From assembly GCA_020060485.1 (NCBI GenBank), contig JAGVAB010000056.1, positions 1-36,932 on the forward strand: DNA of 36,932 nt, read 5' to 3'. Each line of letters opens with the position of its first letter. Position 1 is the stretch's first letter. This document shows positions 1-6,713 of this stretch, piece by piece. The stretch comes from Anaerolineales bacterium. Lineage in GTDB: Bacteria; Chloroflexota; Anaerolineae; Anaerolineales; Anaerolineaceae. Under the pieces are notes generated by a model. The model was not told where the DNA came from. It ran no database searches and saw only the letters and a list, made by a program, of their open reading frames with translations. The position numbers and the translations under genes are program-made.

Positions 1-110
1 CAAAAAATCCTCTGATTGGTAAGAATGGGTCACCACAACACAATCTTGCCAAACGGAGGACACTCTGATGATAACAAATTTTGAGGATTTTTGCACCTGT
101 TCCTCTTCAA
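1..110 (+). pseudogene. Probable 5' remnant of an IS transposase gene
   Basis: A strong Shine-Dalgarno (CGGAGG) lies seven bases before an ATG at 68. The ATG opens a reading frame of only 21 codons (68-133) beginning MITNFEDFC. From memory, this start resembles the first residues of IS982-like transposases found in Chloroflexota. Similarity seems to stop after about ten codons, and the frame then closes on a TGA that overlaps the ATG of the next gene. I infer a deletion that fused the translation start of an insertion sequence to the neighbouring gene. The alternative is a genuine 21-residue leader peptide. The family assignment rests on recall only. Confidence 0.35.
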
Positions 111-129
111 AAAGAAAGGGCTTCGAAAA

Positions 130-1233
130 ATGAGTGAAAATTATATGCTCAATAAACAAAAAAAAATTGTGCATTATTTGATAATGTTGTTAATTGTCAT
201 TTGGGGTTTGGTTGGGTGCAACTTCAAAAATTCTACCGATGTCTCCAATCACAACACAAATTTGCTGAATTCTTTGCAAAAAGGTGAGAATGTTGTTGAA
301 TTGGCTGTTTTAGCGGCTCCAGAAATCAACAACTCAGTATCAGGATTATGCTACCAGAATCAAACAGAATTACTCTATTCAGTAGATAGTGAGGATGGTA
401 CTCTAATTAGATGGAATGTGGACACAAGCCATATTGATTCTATAAATGATATTGGTATCCATAGTGTCTTCACTATACAATTTATTGCAGATTGTAATAA
501 GCTTTTAGGATCAAACAGGGCGAAAAATCGAGCTGGTAGAGCCAATATTATTGTTGAGCATATTGGTGATGTTATTCTTTGGGACACTTCATCGCCAGAT
601 GAGTTGGAATGTTGGGGGCAGTGCGATGATACTCCTAGAGGTGAGCTAATTAAAATAGGATCAGCCATTGATGATGATGGTAATAGGCGCATCGATTATT
701 ATGATAACGCTATATCAATCAACGGAAGGGGAATAAATAAATTTTGGTTTATAAGAGGTTCGGAAGAAACATTTCCAACTATTGGAAAGATTGTGTTTAG
801 CCCAAGTTCTACAAAATATGTAATTGCATATTTGGAGGGTGGTATTCGGATAAATGATATCCGTTGGGTACAGAGAAATACACCTAATGAAAAATTCAGG
901 GTTGATGCGTTGGCAATGGATCCTAATGAAAAATACATTGCTCATATTCAAAATCATTACTTAACAGTGTGGAAAGTAAGCCTTCTTGGAAAACAAGAGA
1001 TCATTAATGCGCCATTAGGTGAAGAAAATCAAGTGCTCTTTGATCAAAATGGGCGATTTTTGTTTGTTAGTGGACAAGACCATATTCAAATATGGGACTT
1101 AGAAGAGATAAATTTAATTCATGAAGTGATAGCCAAAGGAATTAATGTGATGACTATTAGCAATGATAACAATTTACTAATCTGGGGCGATAAAGACGGA
1201 ATGATCCATATTTGGGGCGTGAGTGAGGAATAA
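130..1233 (+). CDS. WD40-like beta-propeller lipoprotein
   Basis: The product is a 367-residue predicted lipoprotein. Its N-terminal hydrophobic stretch ends in a lipobox-like LVGC, so it is probably tethered to the outer face of the membrane. The body shows propeller-blade signatures, for example VILWDTSS, IQIWDLEE and the terminal DGMIHIWGVSEE. No catalytic residues are visible, so a scaffold or binding role is likely. The start at 130 is preferred over ATG 91 because it puts the signal sequence near the N-terminus and overlaps the upstream TGA (ATGA), which suggests translational coupling. Only the last 16 or so codons are near-identical to the next two genes. The rest has diverged or has a different origin. 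The gene is AT-rich compared with the window from 5.2 kb on. Confidence 0.7.
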   Translation: MSENYMLNKQKKIVHYLIMLLIVIWGLVGCNFKNSTDVSNHNTNLLNSLQKGENVVELAVLAAPEINNSVSGLCYQNQTELLYSVDSEDGTLIRWNVDTSHIDSINDIGIHSVFTIQFIADCNKLLGSNRAKNRAGRANIIVEHIGDVILWDTSSPDELECWGQCDDTPRGELIKIGSAIDDDGNRRIDYYDNAISINGRGINKFWFIRGSEETFPTIGKIVFSPSSTKYVIAYLEGGIRINDIRWVQRNTPNEKFRVDALAMDPNEKYIAHIQNHYLTVWKVSLLGKQEIINAPLGEENQVLFDQNGRFLFVSGQDHIQIWDLEEINLIHEVIAKGINVMTISNDNNLLIWGDKDGMIHIWGVSEE

Positions 1234-1274
1234 CTTACGATTGGCATTAATCACCCACTGGCTGTAAACTAAAA
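1182..1274 (+). repeat. Tandem duplication block, copy 1
   Basis: This 93-bp block covers the last codons of the first WD40-like gene, its stop codon and the whole spacer to the next gene. It recurs at 2416-2508 with a single mismatch that I can see (C versus A just before GTGAGTGAGG). The offset is 1234 bp. The last codons recur a third time at 3705-3758, without the spacer. Confidence 0.9.
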
Positions 1275-1276
1275 TC

Positions 1277-2467
1277 ATGAAGAAATCCAATTTTCTCAAA
1301 GGTTGCCTCATCGCAATTTTTTTCTGCGTCTTATGCGCTGGCGGACTTTATGCTTGGGCCGTAGTTAGCAGTTGGCTGCCAATTGATCAGGCTGCACCCA
1401 ATCTTGCTTTACCCGGCTCATTCACACAAGATATGGCTGCGTTGGGGCCAGCAAGTATCCAGAATGTTGAAGAGGTTTTCACTATCCAATCATCAAGCAA
1501 ACCAGATGAAATTGTGGCCCTATACCAGGCAATGGACGATCTGGACCTGCTGGTTGTACATGAAAGTGGATTATTCCACCGCTGGGACCTAGAAACAAAA
1601 TCACTTGAAGCAGAATATGATTTCCTTGCCGGCCGTCGCACAGGAGTAAATTTCAATTTTGATGGGAGTCAGGTCATTACGCCAGGTAAGTTGGTTTCAG
1701 GGGACAGCTTATATGGTTATTCGCTGTGGGATGTGAATACAGGAAAGTTGCTTGATTGTTGGGGCGATCATTGTCCTGATCCCGACCTCTTTAGTGAACA
1801 ATTTGCGGAAACTGGAATGAGTTTATCTCCAAATGGAAAGTGGATTGTGAAATTTCAGGGAATAGGAATATCTGTGAAAAGTTTATTAAGAGATCCAACA
1901 CTTCACCGCAGTTTCAATGTTGATCCGCTTGATTATGACAATGATTTCTATACAATTGATCAAATTGCTTTTGATATTTCCGGAAAATATTTTTCTTGTG
2001 CAATAAAAGAAGGGGTTGTCCAAGTATATGATGCTGACCTTCTTTTTGATCCACTTTCCGGAGAGGATAGTGATTCCCATTTAAAGGTTTCAGAAAGAGA
2101 ATATGGAAGTTATGATGCTGATCATTTGACACATACCTCTGACCTTGCTATTGATGACACAAGGACGTGGCTGGCCAGGCTAACAGATGAGGAATTGATC
2201 ATTTATGATCTCCGCAAAAGATTCTTCCCGCGTCAATTGAAGGTGCCCATTTCGAACGGCAATCTATTGGCGTTCAATCATTCCGGCAATCTGCTTGCGG
2301 TGGCAACGGATGATGAAATACTCATGTTTGATATAGCGAAAAGAAAACAGGTTGCCTCATTCGATACCGGTGAAGCAACGGCACTCTTTTTCACGCATGA
2401 TGATCGCCTTCTCACCTGGGGCGATAAAGACGGAATGATCCATATTTGGGGAGTGAGTGAGGAATAA
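1277..2467 (+). CDS. Membrane-anchored WD40-like repeat protein, paralogue 1
   Basis: The product has 396 residues. One N-terminal hydrophobic segment (about residues 8-30) should anchor it, and the remainder is predicted to be extracytoplasmic. Blade-like motifs include FHRWDLET, YSLWDVNTGKLLDCWG, LIIYDLRK and DGMIHIWGVSEE. There is no enzymatic motif. It is a close paralogue of the following gene over its whole length, sharing blocks such as SNWLPIDQ-type, RRTGVNFN and TPGKLVS, while the middle third (about residues 180-290) is much more divergent. No good ribosome binding site precedes ATG 1277. The 43-bp spacer upstream is nearly identical to the spacer downstream, so the unit of duplication included intergenic DNA. 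Function unknown. Confidence 0.72.
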   Translation: MKKSNFLKGCLIAIFFCVLCAGGLYAWAVVSSWLPIDQAAPNLALPGSFTQDMAALGPASIQNVEEVFTIQSSSKPDEIVALYQAMDDLDLLVVHESGLFHRWDLETKSLEAEYDFLAGRRTGVNFNFDGSQVITPGKLVSGDSLYGYSLWDVNTGKLLDCWGDHCPDPDLFSEQFAETGMSLSPNGKWIVKFQGIGISVKSLLRDPTLHRSFNVDPLDYDNDFYTIDQIAFDISGKYFSCAIKEGVVQVYDADLLFDPLSGEDSDSHLKVSEREYGSYDADHLTHTSDLAIDDTRTWLARLTDEELIIYDLRKRFFPRQLKVPISNGNLLAFNHSGNLLAVATDDEILMFDIAKRKQVASFDTGEATALFFTHDDRLLTWGDKDGMIHIWGVSEE

Positions 2468-2508
2468 CTTACGATTGGCATTAATCACCCACTGGCTGTA
2501 AACTAAAA
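2416..2508 (+). repeat. Tandem duplication block, copy 2
   Basis: This is the second copy of the 93-bp block at 1182-1274, spanning the 3' end of the second WD40-like gene and the spacer to the third. Near-identity across non-coding DNA implies recent duplication or ongoing gene conversion. Confidence 0.9.
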
Positions 2509-2510
2509 CT

Positions 2511-3758
2511 ATGAAAAAATACTCAAAAATCTTCAAGGGCTGCTTGATAACCTTTTTGGTCCTCATAAGTTGCGTTGGTGCAAATGTTCTTTGGGCTGTA
2601 GGCAGTAATTGGCTGCCAATTGATCAGGGTGCACCCAATCTTGCTTTACCCGGCCCATTCACACAGACTATGCTTGAGTTGGCACCTACGAACATCTCAA
2701 ATGCCCAAGAGGTTTCCACTATCCAGTCATCAATCAAACCGGATGAAATTGTAGCGCTGCACCAGTCAATGGACGATATGGAGCTGCTGGTCGTCCATGA
2801 AAGCGGTTTGTTCCACCGCTGGGACCTGGAAACACAGGCACTTGAAGCTGAATATGATTTCTTTGCAGGGCGCCGTACAGGGGTGAATTTCAATGCGGAC
2901 GGCAGTTTGGTCATCACACCAGGTAAGTTGGTTTCAGAGGAACTTTTGTATGGCTATTCGGTATGGGATGTAAACACAAGCGAAATGTTGGATTGTAAGG
3001 GTGTTCATTGCTCTGACAATCTAAGAGAATACGATGAGCAATTTGCAGACGCTGGTTTGGCTTTGTCTCCAAATGGTAAATGGGTCATAGAATATCGAGG
3101 GTCATTTGCGTCTGGCTATCCAACACATCTGAATACGAACTACGGTGGCACAATATATGTTGAAACCGATAGTTTTGATTTTAAATATTACACCATCGAC
3201 CAAATTGCCTTCGATAGATCTGGCGTGTATCTCGCCGTTGCAATAGAAGAAGGTATTCTTATAGTATTCGATATAGAATATGAATTCCTTTCACCGGCAG
3301 ATAAAAGAACTTTGATAGAAGAGGGGAAAATCCCAGATGAAATTATTTCTGATGACACTTTTTCGTCAATGCCCAAAGAAAGGCAATACGGGAGATATGA
3401 TGACGAAAACCCTATGTACACCGCCGATCTTGCCATTGATGACACGAGGACGTGGCTGGCCAGGCTGACAGACAAAGAACTAGTCATCTACGATTTACGC
3501 AGGATGATCTTCCCACGCCATATGAAGATACCCATATCGAACGGCAATCTGTTGGCATTTAACCATTCCGGCAATTTGCTTGCGGTGGCAACGGATGATG
3601 AAATACTCATGTTTGATGTAGCAAAAAGAGAACAGGTTGCTTCATTTGATACCGGTGAAGCAACGGCACTCTTTTTCACGCATGATGATCGCCTTCTCAC
3701 CTGGGGCGATAAAGACGGAATGATCCATATTTGGGGAGTGGAAGGGAGTGAGGAATAA
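2511..3758 (+). CDS. Membrane-anchored WD40-like repeat protein, paralogue 2
   Basis: This is a 415-residue paralogue of the preceding gene. The N-terminal hydrophobic segment contains a lipobox-like LISC, so this copy may be a true lipoprotein. WD-like motifs FHRWDLET, YSVWDVNTSEMLDC, LVIYDLRR and DGMIHIWGVEG mark propeller blades. The first 150 and last 110 residues are very similar to paralogue 1. The intervening part carries an insertion of roughly 20 residues around residues 265-290 and is otherwise divergent. That pattern suggests gene conversion at the ends with diversification in the middle. No function can be assigned beyond a surface scaffold or ligand-binding propeller. Confidence 0.72.
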   Translation: MKKYSKIFKGCLITFLVLISCVGANVLWAVGSNWLPIDQGAPNLALPGPFTQTMLELAPTNISNAQEVSTIQSSIKPDEIVALHQSMDDMELLVVHESGLFHRWDLETQALEAEYDFFAGRRTGVNFNADGSLVITPGKLVSEELLYGYSVWDVNTSEMLDCKGVHCSDNLREYDEQFADAGLALSPNGKWVIEYRGSFASGYPTHLNTNYGGTIYVETDSFDFKYYTIDQIAFDRSGVYLAVAIEEGILIVFDIEYEFLSPADKRTLIEEGKIPDEIISDDTFSSMPKERQYGRYDDENPMYTADLAIDDTRTWLARLTDKELVIYDLRRMIFPRHMKIPISNGNLLAFNHSGNLLAVATDDEILMFDVAKREQVASFDTGEATALFFTHDDRLLTWGDKDGMIHIWGVEGSEE

Positions 3759-3768
3759 CCTCTTCCAG

Positions 3769-3867
3769 ATGCCGGGAAGCTGTGAGGAATCTCATGAGTC
3801 TGGCCTGTGGGGTGATATTCTGGCGTTCTACGGCAGCGGAGAGATTGATTTGGAGGAATGGTTATGA
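3769..3867 (+). CDS. Small ORF of 32 codons, coupled to the next gene
   Basis: The ATG at 3769 opens a 32-residue frame beginning MPGSCEESHESG and ending EIDLEEWL. Its TGA overlaps the ATG of the next gene (ATGA at 3864-3867). There is no strong Shine-Dalgarno. It could be a coupled leader, a fragment of a lost gene, or chance. I do not recognise the sequence. Confidence 0.25.
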   Translation: MPGSCEESHESGLWGDILAFYGSGEIDLEEWL

Positions 3868-4856
3868 GGGTAAAATTCAGGTTCTATCTAACCGTGTCTT
3901 GTTTCATAATAGTATGTGCCGGATGTGGTTTCTGGCGTTCCACAGACCAAAGCGGACCTGGAATCACACTTGCTTCATTTCCAACAGACCTCAATATTTG
4001 GGAAGCAAAATGGTCTCCTGACGGCAGCAAAATCGTATTCATGGCTGAAAAAAAGGGGGAACTTCCTGGGCATAACGCTATTTACGTATATGATTTAACG
4101 ACAAAACAGACTAAGAAAATTCCCACCCAGGCTGAAGAGCTATCGCCAATTTCGGACTTTAGCTTGTTCTCAGTAGATTGGACGCCTGATGGAACTGCCT
4201 TGACCTTATTTGGCAAACCAACCAACACGTTGAGAGAATATGAAGGAATATGGCTTATTGATCTCACTACTTATAAGATGAATTTTCTTGATGAAGGAAG
4301 GAGATATTCCTGGTCTCCCACGGGTGATAAATTAGCTATACTTGATGATATTGATGAAGGCTACACTCGAATTAGAATACGGGATGTAGAAAGTAAAGAA
4401 AATCAGATAATTCACGAGTTCAACTATGAAGGTATCAGTTTTAATCTTAGAATTGAATGGTCACCTGATGGCGAATTTCTGGCTATTTAGGTTCCTGGCA
4501 CAACCGCTGATGGATACGCTTGGGATGAAATATACCTTCTTAGTGTTGATGGTTTGTCTTTTCATCCAGTTATTGAAAACACAAACTGGTTACTGCGGGA
4601 ACCAACATGGTTGCCTGACAGTGAATGGATTGCTTTTATTATTGCAAACACTCCAGATGAAAACATAGTAGGAGTTGCACCGATTACCGGGGAATGTCTG
4701 TTCGTCTGGTTTCCCCAGATTAAAAGAGCAGACATGGTAGATGTAACAGCAGATGGCAAAAGCGCTTTGGTTGTTTCCTGGGGAGATTTGTACATTGTTA
4801 ACATCGAAGAGGCGGTTGGGCCAGAATTATTACCAAATCAGTTGAGGTGTCCGTAA
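3864..4856 (+). pseudogene. TolB/WD40-like propeller lipoprotein with in-frame amber stop
   Basis: The frame encodes a lipoprotein signal (lipobox VCAGC about 20 residues in) followed by TolB/PD40-like blades, each with a [W-T/S-P-D-G] motif: KWSPDGSKIVF, DWTPDGTALTL, YSWSPTGDKLAI, EWSPDGEFLAI. A single TAG at 4488-4490 interrupts it. The same frame then continues without another stop for 121 codons with more propeller sequence (WLPDSEWIAFII, VTADGKSALVV) to TAA 4854-4856. Reading through gives about 330 residues, a sensible length. The cleanest reading is a nonsense mutation or a sequencing error. Both halves otherwise keep normal codon use, so inactivation would be recent. The gene is AT-rich like the island around it. 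Confidence 0.75.
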
Positions 4857-5180
4857 AAAGCGGAAAATTGGCTGAATCTTTTGTTTTGTGTATTTGCCTG
4901 AATTCGGGATAAAAAAGACCCTCACAAGCTTTTGTAGGGTGCGGTCATGCTTTTTGACCGCACCAGCCGAGACCATCCATATGATGTTCAGCGTTCTGGG
5001 ATACCGATATGTTATTTGTGGGGTGTCTAGATGTTGAGCTGTGAGCAAGATACGCGGTGTTGATTTTATATCAGGAAATGGTGCGGTCGAACTACACGAC
5101 CACACCCTACAGGGAATTTCAAGAAAACCGTTTTTTTTCAATAAGAACGCGGGGAATTTAAAGAAAATGTGTTCTGTATA
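4857..5180. other. Intergenic spacer with two facing hairpin repeats
   Basis: There is no credible gene here. The spacer contains two hairpin units (4933-4964 and 5080-5111) in inverted orientation, about 115 bp of unremarkable sequence between them, and a promoter at its right edge. It is also the boundary between the AT-rich left part and the GC-rich remainder of the window. Confidence 0.7.
4933..5111. repeat. Paired inverted hairpin repeat, TGTAGGG type
   Basis: The left unit has TGTAGGG running into a perfect 10-bp stem, GGTGCGGTCA and TGACCGCACC (4938-4947 and 4955-4964), with a 7-base loop. The right unit is the same element on the minus strand: TGTAGGG (5105-5111) and stem GGTGTGGTCG with CGACCGCACC. 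The loop-closing pair changes from A-T to G-C, so the stem is conserved while the bases differ. The two TGTAGGG ends point outwards, like terminal inverted repeats of a 179-bp unit. Confidence 0.75.
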
Positions 5181-5208
5181 TTGACAATTAGAAATAATGT
5201 TCTATAAT
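5181..5208 (+). promoter_or_regulatory. Sigma70-type promoter for the radical SAM gene
   Basis: A consensus TTGACA (5181-5186) and consensus TATAAT (5203-5208) are separated by 16 bases. The -10 box ends six bases before ATG 5215, so transcription should start at or very near that ATG. This points to a leaderless message and excludes the more upstream ATG at 5197. Confidence 0.75.
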
Positions 5209-5214
5209 CAATAT

Positions 5215-6372
5215 ATGGATGGATTGGATAAACTGCAAGCGATGACGCCATACATGGATATGGAAGTATTGGATGGGCAGGAGAAAACACCTGCGGTTTC
5301 CGCCAATGCCCCTTGCTCCAAACGACAAACCTTTCCCATCTATCTGGCCGCCCTGCCCAACGGCAAGCGCATGCCCATTCTCAAATCGATGTTCAGTTCT
5401 GCATGCACCCGCAACTGTAATTATTGCGCTTTCCGCGCAGACCGCGACTTTCGGCGGGAGACCTTTGTGCCGGATGAGATGGCCGAGTCTTTCTCGCACA
5501 TTCACCGCAGCGGGGCGGTGGAGGGTATTTTCCTCAGCTCGGGGGTGATGGGCAGCGGGATCGCCACCCAGGACAGGCTGCTGGACACGGCCGAGATCCT
5601 GCGCAGCCGCATGGGCTATCAGGGATACCTGCATCTCAAGATCATGCCCGGCGCTGAAAAAGATCAGGTGCGGCGGGCGATGCAGCTTGCCGACCGCGTT
5701 TCGGTCAATCTGGAAGCACCAACAACAGCTCATCTGCAAAAGCTGGCCCCGCAGAAAATGCTGTTGGAAGAACTGCTGCGCCCGCTACGCTGGGTGGAAG
5801 AAATTCGCCGGACGGAACCAGCGCATCAGGGTTGGAAGGGGCACTGGCCGTCCAGTACCACCCAGTTTGTGGTGGGGGCAGTGGATGAAAGCGATGCAGA
5901 TTTGCTGCGTGCCTCGCAATACCTGACCCGCCAACTGCATTTGAAACGGGTGTATTTCTCCCCCTTCAGTCCGGTGCGCGGCACTCCTCTGGAGCACAAC
6001 ACGCCGCTGAACCCCTGGCGGGAAAGCCGCCTGTATCAGGCATCTTTTCTGATCCGGGATTATGGTTTTGACCTGGACGAATTTGCTTTCAATGCTGGCG
6101 GCAACCTGCCGCTGGAGATTGACCCCAAATTGGCCTGGGCGCGGCAGCATTTGCTGGAACGTCCGGTGGACCTGGAACGGGCTGAATTGCAGGACTTGCT
6201 GCGCGTGCCCGGCGTTGGCCCGGTGGGGGCGCAGGCGATTGTTAATGCGCGGCGGATAGGGCGGCTGCGCGGATTGCGCGACCTGCGCCGGCTGGGTGTG
6301 GCGGCTGAACGCGCCAGCCCGTTCATTCTCATTCAGGGGCGGCGTCCGGCGGTTCAGTTGGCGTTGTTTTAG
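5215..6372 (+). CDS. Putative DNA modification/repair radical SAM protein with C-terminal HhH
   Basis: The 385-residue protein carries the radical SAM cluster motif C64-x3-C68-x2-C71 (SACTRNCNYCAF), which would bind a 4Fe-4S cluster and S-adenosylmethionine. A helix-hairpin-helix DNA-binding motif (LLRVPGVGPVGAQAIV) lies near residues 325-345. The combination matches the radical SAM family that is often linked to a UdgX-like uracil-DNA glycosylase and is annotated as DNA modification or repair. The exact reaction is unknown. No glycosylase or DUF4130 partner is adjacent here. The start at 5215 is chosen because the promoter overlaps the alternative start at 5197. The gene is GC-rich, unlike its left neighbours. 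Confidence 0.85.
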   Translation: MDGLDKLQAMTPYMDMEVLDGQEKTPAVSANAPCSKRQTFPIYLAALPNGKRMPILKSMFSSACTRNCNYCAFRADRDFRRETFVPDEMAESFSHIHRSGAVEGIFLSSGVMGSGIATQDRLLDTAEILRSRMGYQGYLHLKIMPGAEKDQVRRAMQLADRVSVNLEAPTTAHLQKLAPQKMLLEELLRPLRWVEEIRRTEPAHQGWKGHWPSSTTQFVVGAVDESDADLLRASQYLTRQLHLKRVYFSPFSPVRGTPLEHNTPLNPWRESRLYQASFLIRDYGFDLDEFAFNAGGNLPLEIDPKLAWARQHLLERPVDLERAELQDLLRVPGVGPVGAQAIVNARRIGRLRGLRDLRRLGVAAERASPFILIQGRRPAVQLALF

Positions 6373-6406
6373 CGAACAGGCCGCGGCGGCTGAAGTGGAA
6401 AAATAT

Positions 6407-6471
6407 CATTGTAGTGACCACTTTAGTGGTTCGGTATTTTCAAAATGACGACTGAAGTCGTCACTACAATG
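6407..6471. repeat. 65-bp element: 12-bp inverted repeats enclosing two hairpins
   Basis: The outer ends CATTGTAGTGAC (6407-6418) and GTCACTACAATG (6460-6471) are perfect inverted repeats. Each runs into its own palindrome: ACCACT-tt-AGTGGT on the left and GACGACT-ga-AGTCGTC on the right. Left and right units are homologous in opposite orientation. One stem base pair is swapped from C-G to G-C, a compensatory change. The architecture matches the element at 4933-5111. Confidence 0.8.
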
Positions 6472-6561
6472 GGTTGGTGGTGTGAGATAATGTTTTGAAA
6501 ATCCAGCGGTTGATGTGAAAGGCAGCCGTTGTGGTTGAGCTTCATCAGGTTCCCTCCTATT

Positions 6562-6591
6562 GAAAGACCCCGATCCCTGTCGGGGTCTTTC
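6562..6591. terminator. Bidirectional hairpin terminator
   Basis: A perfect 12-bp stem GAAAGACCCCGA / TCGGGGTCTTTC encloses a six-base loop. The GAAAG/CTTTC ends give short U tracts on both strands. It lies between convergent genes and could serve both. Confidence 0.7.
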
Positions 6592-6625
6592 GTATGGTCT
6601 TATCGTGATCGGAGAAAAAAAGTGG

Positions 6626-6689
6626 AGACAGGCTCAGGTCTCGGCAGGCTCATGCTTCGACAGGCTCATGCTTCGGCAGGCTCAGCATG
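6626..6689. repeat. Four tandem 16-bp units
   Basis: Units of the form CGRCAGGCTCATGCTT start at 6626, 6642, 6658 and 6674. The two middle ones differ at a single base, and the outer ones are more diverged. The core CTTCGACAGGCTCA also appears reverse-complemented with one change at 25622-25635 (TGAGCTTGTCGAAG), so this word is dispersed in the genome. Confidence 0.75.
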
Positions 6690-6713
6690 CGGTTCCGCGT
6701 GCAGGTTGGAGAA

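Larger units (their letters stand above)
6373..6713. other. Intergenic region with hairpin repeat, terminator and 16-bp tandem repeats
   Basis: This 341-bp convergent spacer has no gene. It holds the 65-bp palindromic element at 6407-6471, a perfect terminator-type hairpin at 6562-6591 and four 16-bp tandem units at 6626-6689. Confidence 0.7.

Noticed and set aside
5188..5739. 183-codon minus-strand frame opposite the radical SAM gene
   Set aside because: It is antisense to the CxxxCxxC motif region and lacks a ribosome site. The promoter at 5181 points the other way.
6626..6689. Possible CRISPR-like array
   Set aside because: The units are 16 bp and directly adjacent with no spacers. No cas gene is present in the window.
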